This document shows, in pieces, positions 37,803 through 45,890 of a DNA stretch of 64,000 nucleotides. Source of the stretch: Rhizobium sp. CF122 (GTDB taxonomy: Bacteria; Pseudomonadota; Alphaproteobacteria; Rhizobiales; Rhizobiaceae). Positions within the stretch are counted from its first letter, which is position 1; every line of letters begins with the position of its first letter. Below the pieces are notes generated by a model. It was not told the DNA's origin, did not search any database, and worked only from the letters and a program-made list of their open reading frames with translations. Location: positions 1 through 64,000 of the forward strand of contig NZ_AKKA01000010.1 in NCBI RefSeq assembly GCF_000282035.1, read 5' to 3'. The position numbers and the translations under genes were made by a program.

Positions 37803-37938
37803 GAAAAAATTACCGGAACGGCTGCGTGGAGCTGCCAAGTTGTGCTGCTCCAGGACTTGGCGCACCGATCCCTCAGACTAATAGACGCAAGACTCGCTTC
37901 CGCGGGCCTTTCCCTTTTCCAACAATCTGGAGCCCTTC

Positions 37939-38160
37939 ATGAAACTCATCGCTTAATGGCGACGGGGGCTTTTGTGCGCCTGGAGCATTCGTCTCGTCCT
38001 GCTGGCTGGCGCCTTGTCCGGTCTCGAGTTCGCCCTCACGTACCTTGACGGCTATCTGCCGATCCCACCTCGCACGTTCGCCGCTCTCTCGGGCCTGACG
38101 GTGGCCGCTGCCTTCGTCGCCCGCATCGTTGCCCAGAAGGATTTCGACAACGGCAAGTAA
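37939..38160 (+). pseudogene. phage holin-like small membrane protein with an internal stop
   Basis: From ATG 37939 the frame reads MKLIA, a TAA stop at 37954-37956, then WRRGLLCAWSIRLVLLAGAL and onward through YLDGYLPIPPRTFAALSG to FVARIVAQKDFDNGK. The part after the stop carries two hydrophobic helices, and the frame is otherwise clean, so one nonsense change seems to have ended a two-helix holin-type gene. The downstream lysozyme fragment overlaps its end by 32 bases, the usual holin/endolysin order. Confidence 0.55.
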
Positions 38161-38347
38161 GAGAGCAAAAGCTGCCCATGCATCGGGGCTTGGTCTCGTA
38201 GCTTTGACGGCGACCTATCTCACCGAACCGTGGGAGGATACCAAGAACCTTGTCTACTATGACCGCCTTGGGAAGGTCTGGACCGTCTGCACAGGCGAGA
38301 CAAAGCGGCCCGACGCGACAAGCTCTTATTGGGATTGCGCTTTATGA
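38129..38347 (+). pseudogene. N-terminal fragment of a phage lysozyme (GH24-like)
   Basis: The product has a hydrophobic start (HASGLGLVALTATYL) and then EPWEDTKNLVYYDRLGKVWTVCTGETK. The spacing of the acidic residue, Tyr-Asp and the VWTVCxGET block matches phage GH24 lysozymes (usually E-G-x-R-x-x-A-Y-x-D...G-x-W-T-x-G-x-G). It ends after 72 codons, less than half the normal 150-170, and the tail RPDATSSYWDCAL is not native. Initiation would be at TTG 38129 or an ATT codon, both poor. Confidence 0.55.
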
Positions 38348-38398
38348 CTGACCGTCGCAATTGATTGTGTGATTTGATTCGGAATTTTGAGAGTGGAA

Positions 38399-39112
38399 AT
38401 GCGCGGTCTTCTGAATATCCTTCTTCTTGTCCTTATGCTCTTTGCCCTCGCTATCCTAGCTGTCAGCTCGTTCGTCGCCGGCGGCCTCATTCCGCTCTAC
38501 TTCATCTTGGTATTCGTCGGCGCCGCGAAGCGTGAAGCTAAGGTCAAGACGAAGATCGAAGCGATGTTGATGCCTGACGAGAGCGTCGTGGCGAGCATCA
38601 TCGAATACCGTGCGATGGCACTCTTTCGGCGCCGTGTGTCCATCGTGATAACCACCAGCCGCATGATTTCTGTTCGCCGGAAAATTCTGGGTGGCTACCG
38701 CATGCTGGACAAGCAGTGGAAAGACCTCAGCAACGCTCAGATGGACGAGAACATCTTTCCCGCACTCTTCGGCACGTCGCTTTCCTTCTCGTTCCTGGAG
38801 CCTGAAGGTAGCAGCCTGGGGGTTGGCGGTGGAAGCCCCAAAGACGCGGCGGAGGTCTACAAATACGCTCAATCTCAAGAGCAGGCCTGGGCAGAGAAAC
38901 GTCGTATCCGTGGCATTGAAGAGAATCGATCGTTCGCAGGCGCTATCAACCTCGGCGGCCTGTTCCAGGCGGCAGGCGGCTCCTCAGAGGTGTCGCCGAC
39001 GGATGCCATCGCAAACGAGATCAACAGCGCGAAATCCCTGCTTGCCTCGGGCGTTATATCGGACTCCGAGTTCCAGGAGATCAAATCGAAGATTTTGAGC
39101 CGTCGGTTCTGA
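38399..39112 (+). CDS. PH-like domain membrane protein with C-terminal SHOCT motif
   Basis: 237 residues from ATG 38399. One or two helices at the N-terminus (ILLLVLMLFALAILAVSSFV and the next) anchor it; residues about 55-140 resemble the bacterial PH/YokE-like domain (VSIVITTSRMISVRRKILGG, then FGTSLSFSFLEPEG). A central Gly/Ser-rich linker follows. The C-terminal 30 residues (NEINSAKSLLASGVISDSEF to the end) form a SHOCT motif, a short oligomerisation element. It probably sits on the cytoplasmic face; function not known. It lies directly after the phage lysozyme fragment, so it may be prophage cargo. Confidence 0.65.
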   Translation: MRGLLNILLLVLMLFALAILAVSSFVAGGLIPLYFILVFVGAAKREAKVKTKIEAMLMPDESVVASIIEYRAMALFRRRVSIVITTSRMISVRRKILGGYRMLDKQWKDLSNAQMDENIFPALFGTSLSFSFLEPEGSSLGVGGGSPKDAAEVYKYAQSQEQAWAEKRRIRGIEENRSFAGAINLGGLFQAAGGSSEVSPTDAIANEINSAKSLLASGVISDSEFQEIKSKILSRRF

Positions 39113-39137
39113 GAGGCGGCGTGGGTACATCTCGCCT

Positions 39138-39326
39138 TTAGTGGAGGACATCCCACCAGTCCTTCTCTTGCGCTTCGTTCATGGTCTCCAGAGCCTCGAT
39201 AATCTCGATCAGCTTGGCAGCCGTCATCTCCTGAACTTCAGAGATTCCGTCCTCGCTGACAATCATGGCCGTCCAAGTACCATCAGAATACCGGAAAGCG
39301 AGGAATGCGGGTTCAGTGCGGTTCAT
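39138..39326 (-). CDS. 62-residue hypothetical protein
   Basis: Small acidic protein (MNRTEPAFLAFRYSDGTWTA, then an acidic helix with EALETMNEAQEKDWW). A clear AGGAGAG lies seven bases before the ATG at 39326. Composition and ribosome binding site support expression. It converges on the PH/SHOCT gene with 25 bases between the stops. Family not recognised. Confidence 0.55.
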   Translation of the reverse strand: MNRTEPAFLAFRYSDGTWTAMIVSEDGISEVQEMTAAKLIEIIEALETMNEAQEKDWWDVLH

Positions 39327-39557
39327 AACTGTCTCTCCTTGTCAGGAGCAGTCCGCCCGACGAACGTCCACTCGCAAAAGTGCGGGTTGGCAACACAGGG
39401 AAACCCTGCAGTCGTGGCTGCGGGGTCGATCGTTGGCTCTGAGGGGCTTCAATTTCAAAGCGTGGTGGAAACTATCCGTATAGGCCTTTGGTTCCCGCGG
39501 GAAACCGTATAGCGTCGCCCACCAATTGGCTTCCTAGCCTCATCAGCCAGAGTTTTA

Positions 39558-39749
39558 ATGAGAATGGTGGCGACAGCCTTTGCCGCAATTTGGCGCCGGG
39601 TAGCGGTGCGGTTCACCGCGATCGGCATCATGCTTTGCGTGGCAGCATGGCTATTCGTGTTATGGATTTGTCTCTGCCTGATGCCGTTCTGGATCAGACG
39701 GCCAGCCAGTCGCGCCGAGCGTCTCAGCGTCCGCCCGCAATCCACGTGA
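39558..39749 (+). CDS. 63-residue possible membrane peptide
   Basis: Basic N-terminus and one long hydrophobic stretch (FTAIGIMLCVAAWLFVLWIC), then a basic tail. There is no good ribosome binding site, and the opposite strand is also open over the same bases, so this is a weak candidate. The surrounding 39327-39890 otherwise holds no gene, only the terminator noted separately. Confidence 0.25.
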   Translation: MRMVATAFAAIWRRVAVRFTAIGIMLCVAAWLFVLWICLCLMPFWIRRPASRAERLSVRPQST

Positions 39750-39763
39750 TACGACTCTGCCAC

Positions 39764-39794
39764 AAAAAGAGCCCCGCATGGGCATTAGCGGGGC
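39764..39794 (-). terminator. rho-independent terminator for minus-strand transcription
   Basis: Read on the minus strand, GCCCCGC, a 10-base loop and GCGGGGC are followed by TCTTTTTG. It lies about 100 bases downstream of the 69-residue minus-strand gene at 39891-40100 and would end its transcript. Confidence 0.7.
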
Positions 39795-39890
39795 GAGGAA
39801 GAGTAACGTTGAAAGGGAACGGCAGGGATGTCAGAACCTACCGTCTATTCGCACAACGCGGCCCGCCGCATTTCGTTCCGACCGACGGGG

Positions 39891-40100
39891 CTAGCGCATG
39901 GCGAGCGCGATCGACAGGCTCTCACGCGTCCGGAAACCGGCCTCCATCAGGTCAAAAGCCGTCGCGATTGCCGCCCGAGTGCACTCGCTTTCCGGGTCTA
40001 TTTGATTTGTTTGGCACCATGCGTCGATGACGGACATGAGGACTTCAATCTCGTCGTCGTCCAGTGTGAATATAGGGAATTGTGTGGTGGCGTTCCCCAT
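39891..40100 (-). CDS. 69-residue hypothetical protein
   Basis: Small protein with an acidic, helix-forming composition (MGNATTQFPIFTLDDDEIEV ... CTRAAIATAFDLMEAGFRTR). The layout of two helices around RAAIATAFDLMEAG suggests a compact DNA-free helical protein, but I recognise no family. A terminator lies downstream at 39764-39794, and another at 40192-40226 insulates it from upstream transcription, supporting a single-gene unit. Ribosome binding site is weak. Confidence 0.5.
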   Translation of the reverse strand: MGNATTQFPIFTLDDDEIEVLMSVIDAWCQTNQIDPESECTRAAIATAFDLMEAGFRTRESLSIALAMR

Positions 40101-40191
40101 AATGGCAAGAGCGAACAGACTCTCTTAATCGGACCGTGCCGTGCTTGGTCTAACGCCACATTATGCGGCTTATTCGCATGACGGTCGCTGA

Positions 40192-40226
40192 AAAGAAAAA
40201 GGCCGGAACGGGGTCGCGCCGGCCTT
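40192..40226 (-). terminator. rho-independent terminator for minus-strand transcription
   Basis: On the minus strand, AAGGCCGG, a 12-base loop and CCGGCCTT run directly into TTTCTTTT. No recognisable gene ends here; the transcript it would end must start between about 40227 and 40390. Confidence 0.65.
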
Positions 40227-40399
40227 CCTCGATGCACTCTGCAACAGCTGCCAGTACCTCCGTGGTCAGTGTTGGAAATGCCGTGGGTCCAATCTAACGC
40301 GCACCGGACTTGATTCAAGTTCAGCTTTTGGAGGAGCGATCCAGTCGCACGGGAACTCACCGCTTCGGCAACAGTTCTACCTGAAGAAGGAGAACAGCT

Positions 40400-40642
40400 A
40401 TGTCGTCTCAAACCCAGCGTATGCTTCATCTGCATTTCGAATACCTGGAGAGGACGCACGAGGGTTATCTTCTAACCGACGAACACAATCAGATGCTGGA
40501 AGCGATCCGGGACAGAAACGTTGATTTGGCCGACGAGCTGGCCCACGCCCATACCCGCCAGTTCCAGGATAACTTCATCAACTTCATGCGCGAGAACTAC
40601 ACAACCGACGTGACGCTCGGCCCGCTTCGGGCAGCGCAGTAG
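40400..40642 (+). pseudogene. FCD-domain fragment of a GntR-type regulator
   Basis: 80 residues that match the last third of FadR-subfamily regulators: EHNQMLEAIRDRNVDLADEL, then AHTRQFQDNFINFMRENYTT with TDVTLG at the end, as in FCD domains. The winged-helix part and the first half of FCD are missing, so it cannot bind DNA as a normal GntR protein. A strong AAGGAG lies seven bases before the ATG at 40400, so it may still be translated; whether that site is chance or a new start is unclear. Confidence 0.6.
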
Positions 40643-40881
40643 TTGGGTGCCAGCAATAAACCCGCGTCCCGAGCGGTGACTGAGACCCGACGGACGCTCT
40701 GAACATTGCGCCTGGAAGGCTCTTCAGTCCGTGGGAAACGACCGCTCGCGACCGAAGCCGCATATCGAGCCGATCCCAAGGCTGGGAGCCGGACTGAAAT
40801 GGGTGTGACAGCGTATATTGAACGCATGAATGGAGCTACTGTTGGCGAACCCCAACCGGCATTCTTTCCCGAGCGCGCTAG
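40643..40881. other. intergenic stretch without a recognisable gene
   Basis: 239 bases between the FCD fragment and the degenerate frame that opens at 40882. Long minus-strand frames cross it but have no ribosome binding site and a composition unlike a protein. Nothing else seen. Confidence 0.35.
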
Positions 40882-41171
40882 GAGGTCCATTTTCTTTCCG
40901 AAGGACATCTCTTTCAGGTCTACCATGCACTTTTCTCGGCTCAGCGGACGCTTGAGACGATAGCAGGTAGTCGCGCCGTAGATGGCGTCGCAGAATTCGA
41001 AATCGTCTGCGAAATACTCCATCGTCAGGTGGATCCAATATATGGCGTGTCGGCTACGACGTTTGTTCGGGCGCCGATCGACGTCATCAACCGCTTCAAG
41101 CATATTGCAACGAGACTGGCTTTTCCTATGGGGAAGCCCTGGACGAACTGATGCGCAAAGCCGGGATCTAG
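40882..41171 (+). pseudogene. degenerate fragment of an unidentified gene, one frameshift
   Basis: The frame opens after a stop at 40879-40881 and reads HFLSEGHLFQVYHALFSAQR, RAVDGVAEFEIVCEILHRQV, and VSATTFVRAPIDVINRFKHI without a start codon. At about 41108 the reading moves by one base and continues ETGFSYGEALDELMRKAGI to TAG 41169. The combined product looks protein-like and ends cleanly, so this is probably the 3' part of a decayed gene. Family not recognised. Its stop overlaps the end of the convergent parE-like gene by four bases. Confidence 0.4.
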
Positions 41172-41449
41172 TTCTCGGGCGGCCATTGCTGCGCGCCATG
41201 CAGGACACGAATTAACTCGACGTCGTCGGAAACCAGATAGGCGACGATATAGGGCATTCCGGACACCACCACTTCCCTTGTTTCCGACATTCGTCCGGTG
41301 CGGCCGGAGCCAGGAAAATCACGTAACCGTTCGACCTGGCGCTCAATTTCATCCCACATATCGAGAGCTGCCGAAGGATTATCCAAAGCAATGCGATCAA
41401 CGATCCTGTCGAGATCAATGGCATAGGAATTACGCCTGATGATCCGCAT
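41168..41449 (-). CDS. parE: RelE/ParE-family toxin
   Basis: 93 residues with the ParE fold signature: IRRNSYAIDLDRIVDRIALD at the N-terminus, AALDMWDEIERQVERLRDFP, GSGRTGRMSETREVVVSGMP and the C-terminal YIVAYLVSDDVELIRVLHGAQQW. ParE toxins inhibit gyrase, RelE toxins cut mRNA; sequence alone favours ParE because the RelE catalytic residues are not evident. It starts four bases after the stop of the antitoxin gene (TGAATAGATG), the normal antitoxin-first order. Confidence 0.85.
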   Translation of the reverse strand: MRIIRRNSYAIDLDRIVDRIALDNPSAALDMWDEIERQVERLRDFPGSGRTGRMSETREVVVSGMPYIVAYLVSDDVELIRVLHGAQQWPPEN

Positions 41450-41453
41450 CTAT

Positions 41454-41921
41454 TCAATGATCCTGCGCACCGATGCGGCGCTGTAGGTCCGCCCGCCTCA
41501 GCCGCGACTTTTCTGCCCATTCATCCTCGGAAATTGCACGGTTCGAGCCATCCTCAATGCCATCCATCGCCTTTTGCACCTGGCTTCGGAACCATGCGTC
41601 GTGTTCGCCGGCCTCATGCAACTGGCGCTGGCGTTCCGCGGTGTCGGGCCGCTTCCGCTCTACAGCGGCCGGATCATGTTCGGTCATGTCGATTTCGAAC
41701 CGCGCAAGCCCGAGCTCGTCGCGAACATAAGCGGCAGCCGTGTTCAGATTCCGCCAGATGCGCATGCGGCGGGACCTTTGAGCGGCAACCGCTCTTTCAT
41801 TTGCCCCATATTTTACAAGAACGGCAAAACCGCCCGGCTGGCCTAAAACGACGGCGCCGTTGAGGGCGTGAGCGATTGCGAGGTTTTTGACGGCCTTGCC
41901 ATCGATAGTATCCGGCTGCAT
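41454..41921 (-). CDS. PaaA2/ParD-like antitoxin with an N-terminal extension
   Basis: 155 residues. The C-terminal 50 residues (HDAWFRSQVQKAMDGIEDGS, then ISEDEWAEKSRLRRADL) match the toxin-binding region of PaaA2/ParD-type antitoxins. The N-terminal 75 residues (NLAIAHALNGAVVLGQPGGF ... RRMRIWRNLNTAAAYVRDEL) form an extra domain that could bind DNA or a partner. GAAGGGAT precedes the ATG. It is upstream of and coupled to the toxin gene, so the pair is probably autoregulated. Confidence 0.75.
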   Translation of the reverse strand: MQPDTIDGKAVKNLAIAHALNGAVVLGQPGGFAVLVKYGANERAVAAQRSRRMRIWRNLNTAAAYVRDELGLARFEIDMTEHDPAAVERKRPDTAERQRQLHEAGEHDAWFRSQVQKAMDGIEDGSNRAISEDEWAEKSRLRRADLQRRIGAQDH

Positions 41922-42117
41922 GACAATCCCTTCTGATAAAAGCGATGCGTTTATCCACTATTCGCACAGTCCCGCCATTCTGGCAACCGCTTCGCCCCGA
42001 TCTTCATTCAAAAGCGCATGCGAAGTTTCCCGCGAGTGCGAGTGTTGCGATTTTTGCTGTGTTAGTGCCACGCCGGCCCGCTATAAATGCGGTGCGAACC
42101 GCGTTGACTGCGGCCGA

Positions 42118-42306
42118 CAACCTCTCTGGTGACGGCAATCGAACGGGATGATCGATCATGAGAGAAATGCCGTCGGCAACACGGACCCTTGTACCAACCA
42201 CGATGCCCTAGCCTTCTATGAAGCCCACGGCTTCCGCAAGGTTGGAAACCTCTTGTTCGAGTTTGAAGGCATCCGAGCCCGAATTTCGTTCTGGCGGCCG
42301 ATGTAA
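42118..42306 (+). pseudogene. C-terminal fragment of a GNAT acetyltransferase
   Basis: The segment from about 42202 reads DALAFYEAHGFRKVGNLLFE and continues FEGIRARISFWRPM to TAA at 42304. FYExxGFRKVG is the last motif (motif B) of GNAT N-acetyltransferases. There is no start or acetyl-CoA-binding motif A upstream in frame, so only the tail survives. The rest of 41922-42544 has no supportable gene. Confidence 0.5.
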
Positions 42307-42544
42307 CTGCGCCTGAATGACCGGTCCTGGCACCACGTGGCCGATGGGATGTCCGCTAGCGGCCCGAGGACTAAGCCGCTCGCGCGGCTACTCACCGTCT
42401 GGGTTGACGGCCGACATTCACCCTCGAAGTTTACAACGACAAATCGAACGCTGGTTCGACTTCTAATATGCGCCAAGGTACTATTTGCGCTTCCAGAATT
42501 CAGGCGCAGAATCCGCCGTCACGATTGTACTGGGGAGAAGAGCC

Positions 42545-43960
42545 ATGGACATAACAAAACGCGAGTTCACCAAAGGTTTGGTTCTTGCTGCGGGGTTTGC
42601 GGCGTTTGCCCCCGTGATAGCCAGGGCCGCGGAAGTCACTCCTGCAGATGCGCGCGCCATCGCGAAGGAGGCTTACGTCTACGGCTTCCCAATGGTGGAC
42701 AGCTACCGCATTCAATACGCGTATTTCGTCGACACTAAGAATCCCGAGTATAAGGGACCGTGGAATGAGATCATCAACACTCCACGGGTCTACACCCCGG
42801 CGGACACGGCGATCCAAACGCCAAACTCGGACACGCCCTACTCGTGGCTGGGCTTGGACCTGCGCACGGAACCCATGGTGCTCACCGTTCCACCGATTGA
42901 AAAGGATCGCTATTTCAGCGTCCAGCTTATTGACGCCTACACCTTCAACTTCGCTTATATCGGTAGCCGGGCGACCGGCAACGATGGTGGCAGCTTCATC
43001 GTCGCCGGGCCAGCCTGGAAAGGCAAGACGCCCAAGGGCGTGAAGAAGGTTATCCGCTCCGAGACCGACTTTGTATGGGCGGCCTACCGCACACAACTTT
43101 TCAATCCAGACGATCTCGATAACGTCAAGAAAGTCCAGGCCGGATACAAGGCGGAGCCGCTGTCAAAATTCCTCGGCAAGCCCGCGCCAAAATCCGCGCC
43201 CGCCGTTGATTTCGTCAAGCCGCTTTCGCCAGACGAGGAGAAGACGTCGCCCGAGTTTTTCAACATCCTCAACTTCATCTTGCAATACTGTCCGACCGAT
43301 CCTTCGGAAACCAAACTGATGAAGCGCTTTGCCAAGATCGGGGTTGGCGCTGGGAAGACGTTCGATGCGAGCAAGCTCTCGCCCGACATGAAAGCTGCTA
43401 TCGAGCAGGGAATGGCGGACGCCTGGACTGAACTCGAGAAGCTCGAGAAGCAGAAAATCGATACTGGGGAAGTCACCTCGGGCGACCTCTTCGGTACGCG
43501 GAAGTATCTAAAAAACAATTACCTCTACCGAATGGCTGGTGCAGTGCTCGGCATAGGGGGCAATTCGAAACAGGAGGCGATGTATCCAGTCTATGCGGTC
43601 GACGCTGATGGACACAAGTTGGAGGGTTCCAACCGCTACACCATCCACTTCGCGCCGGGGCAACTGCCGCCTGTCAACGCGTTCTGGTCACTGACTATGT
43701 ATGAGTTGCCAAAGAGCCTGCTCGTCGCCAATCCCATCAACCGCTACTTAATCAATTCACCAATGCTGCCGCAGTTGGAAAAAGACGCGGATGGAGGCGT
43801 GACTCTTTATATCCAGAACGAGTCGCCGGGCAAGGACAAGGAACCGAATTGGCTGCCTGCCCCGAATGGTCCCTTCATTGCTTTCATGCGGCTTTATTGG
43901 CCAAAGGAAGCAGCGCTTGACGGGACATGGAAGCATCCGCCGATGAAGCTGGCAACATAG
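42545..43960 (+). CDS. DUF1254/DUF1214 domain protein with export signal
   Basis: 471 residues from ATG 42545, which follows GGGGAG. The N-terminus (MDITKREFTKGLVLAAGFAA then APVIARAAE) looks like an export signal, possibly Tat-type with a Lys-Arg pair in place of the twin arginine. Residues about 35-165 fit DUF1254 (KEAYVYGFPMVDSYRIQY, QTPNSDTPYSWLGLDLRTEP) and about 345-455 fit DUF1214 (YPVYAVDADGHKLEGSNRYT, FWSLTMYELPKSLLVANPIN). The fused pair is common in proteobacteria but has no established reaction; a periplasmic location is inferred. It stands alone between decayed sequences. Confidence 0.85.
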   Translation: MDITKREFTKGLVLAAGFAAFAPVIARAAEVTPADARAIAKEAYVYGFPMVDSYRIQYAYFVDTKNPEYKGPWNEIINTPRVYTPADTAIQTPNSDTPYSWLGLDLRTEPMVLTVPPIEKDRYFSVQLIDAYTFNFAYIGSRATGNDGGSFIVAGPAWKGKTPKGVKKVIRSETDFVWAAYRTQLFNPDDLDNVKKVQAGYKAEPLSKFLGKPAPKSAPAVDFVKPLSPDEEKTSPEFFNILNFILQYCPTDPSETKLMKRFAKIGVGAGKTFDASKLSPDMKAAIEQGMADAWTELEKLEKQKIDTGEVTSGDLFGTRKYLKNNYLYRMAGAVLGIGGNSKQEAMYPVYAVDADGHKLEGSNRYTIHFAPGQLPPVNAFWSLTMYELPKSLLVANPINRYLINSPMLPQLEKDADGGVTLYIQNESPGKDKEPNWLPAPNGPFIAFMRLYWPKEAALDGTWKHPPMKLAT

Positions 43961-44090
43961 GAAAGCTGATCGCGGAACCCAACGCCTTCCCGACGACCGC
44001 TAGTGGCGGATTGTGTTGAAAACACTCGGCATTGCCGGTGCTTGAGACACGAGATTCAATCCTCTGAGTGATTTGCGGGGCAGCAGGCGA

Positions 44091-44315
44091 ATGATGGGAT
44101 GTCAGGCGGCTCCGGCGCAGCTATTCTACGATTTCTGCCTCGATGATCACGTTCCTACAGACCATCTGCTGCGCGGGATTGACCGCCATCTCGACCTCGA
44201 CAGCGTCCGAGTACAGCTGAAGCCGTTCTACAGCAGCCTCGAAAGTGGAGTGGATACCCGCTGCCAGTTCAGCGGACGTGACATCTCCTTACTGCGGTCT
44301 CAATGGCTCCTTTGA
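44091..44315 (+). pseudogene. N-terminal fragment of an IS5/IS1182-like transposase
   Basis: MMGCQAAPAQLFYDFCLDDH, then VPTDHLLRGIDRHLDLDSVR and QLKPFYSSL are the opening residues of IS5/IS1182-type DDE transposases. The similarity ends near 44235, and the remaining codons are out of frame or foreign; the DDE catalytic core is absent. Upstream bases 44010-44075 (TTGTGTTGAAAACACTCGGC) look like the end of such an element. The rest of 43961-44628 contains no gene I can support. Confidence 0.6.
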
Positions 44316-44628
44316 CCGTGGATATTTCTCGGTTCCGGCTGATCATAAGTAGGGGGGCAGTATTGGGAAACAGACGCAATTCCCGGCCACATTGCTGTCG
44401 CCGTGGGGGCATTTGCTGATCCCGTCTTTCCGGCCCCCACTTATTCCGGCTGGGAAGCGCAACGGCATCGCTGGGTTGACCCGCTTCTTGCTGTGGCTAT
44501 CCACCATTCAGGTTGAGAACAACATTTAGTTTTCGGGCTCCGAGGCGCTACACAATAAGGCGGCTTATGGCCGCTTGTAGCGCAGAGCAACGAACGACTT
44601 AGGTAGCATCAACTCTCGTTCTTCGTTG

Positions 44629-45309
44629 TTAATCGGCGATTTGGGAAGCTGCCGACAGCAATTCTTCGGGATTGAGCGCCTGACACACATTTCGCCCCTC
44701 GTCTTCGACCTCCGTGAAGCTCCAGCGCACCACACCTTCTCGATCGAGCAAGAAGTGACCGACAAGCTGCATATGTCCGGCCAGGCTTACTTGCCGATCG
44801 GCTTCTGTAATTTCGTACCCGTCCTTCTTGTTGAGAACGTCACCTGCTGTGGGCGGGGGCATCGGTTCGGGCAACTCCCCCGGTCGATCAACCCGCATTG
44901 CCATGACCACGTCCATTCCAACCTTGTATGGCCAGTCGGTCTCATTGTGGGTGAACTTAAGGACGGGCAAGCCGAAGGCGCGATGCAAAGCCCGTTCCGG
45001 GTCGGATGCGGCAAGAAGATTGGGTATCGGCTGGTAACGGAAATAGAGCCGTGCGCGTTCGACCGGGGTGCTTACAACCGCCAGGGATTCGATGCCTTTC
45101 TCGCGCAGGGCCGGGTTGAGCTGTGCCATCGCCGCGACATGGCGGCGGCAGAAAGGACAGTGCAGGCCCCGAAACAGACCGATCAATAACGGGCTGCGGC
45201 CGCGAAAGTCATCAAGTGCGATCTTCCCTTGGCGCGAAATCGCATCCAGCACAAAATTCGGGGCTTGGTCTCCCGGTTGCAACAAATGTTCGACATGGCA
45301 CGCAGACAT
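44629..45309 (-). CDS. peroxiredoxin-like (AhpC/TSA family) protein
   Basis: 226 residues from ATG 45309, preceded by GAGGAGG. The thioredoxin-fold start is GDQAPNFVLDAISRQGKIAL and the redox site is RGLHCPFCRRHVA with Cys51 and Cys54, the CxxC arrangement of the PRX-like2 branch rather than the single peroxidatic Cys of classical AhpC. The C-terminal half contains a family extension (KVGMDVVMAMRVDRPGELPE). Likely role: thiol-dependent peroxide or disulfide reduction in the cytoplasm. It stands alone; a longer frame to 45486 has no ribosome binding site. Confidence 0.82.
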   Translation of the reverse strand: MSACHVEHLLQPGDQAPNFVLDAISRQGKIALDDFRGRSPLLIGLFRGLHCPFCRRHVAAMAQLNPALREKGIESLAVVSTPVERARLYFRYQPIPNLLAASDPERALHRAFGLPVLKFTHNETDWPYKVGMDVVMAMRVDRPGELPEPMPPPTAGDVLNKKDGYEITEADRQVSLAGHMQLVGHFLLDREGVVRWSFTEVEDEGRNVCQALNPEELLSAASQIAD

Positions 45310-45890
45310 GGAAAACCTCCTCACCGCGGCGATCCGTCGAGAAAAGGCACCACGACAAGTGCTTTTGAAGTCGAGCCCGCGTTGGGCGCTGCCGAGGCTA
45401 AGATCAAGCGTTACAGGCCTGACCTCTCGCTTCGGCGTACCGCCAGGATCACCCCTGAGAATGGCCCCACATTGGCCCACGAGCAAGCGTTAAGCAGCGA
45501 AGCGTGATCCAGCTCCGCGGGGCGACCGTTTGGATGGCGGCAGCCAACCGCAACGACCAAGATCGGGGCGAGAACCGACCTTACTGATCTGCGAAAATGA
45601 CAACGATCATTGTCCCCTGATGATTGATTGCTAACCCTGCCGTCGCAAAGCGATAGATGACGTCATCCTCTAAATTTCTAAATTGATGCGCTCAATCGCT
45701 ATAACACCCGCTGTCGTGATCGTGAGTCGCCAGAATTCACTTGCAGCCGCATTCCTCGACATACTCCACAATGTTTCTAGAGACGTTTTAGAAAAGCTTG
45801 CCGACCTCGATGCCTCATATTTCCTTTGAATCCCGATATCAGTGGCCCATAGTGCCTTTGCCGGTTGGACGCATCAGGGAGGAGGCGTGC
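45310..45890. other. 581-base region without a recognisable gene
   Basis: It carries the upstream regions of two divergent genes (the peroxiredoxin-like gene and the methyltransferase). Frames on the plus strand before 45500 are antisense artefacts of the neighbouring gene. A short repeat GACAA-N6-TTGTC (near 45600) and an AT-rich block (45670-45710) are the only visible structure. Confidence 0.4.
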
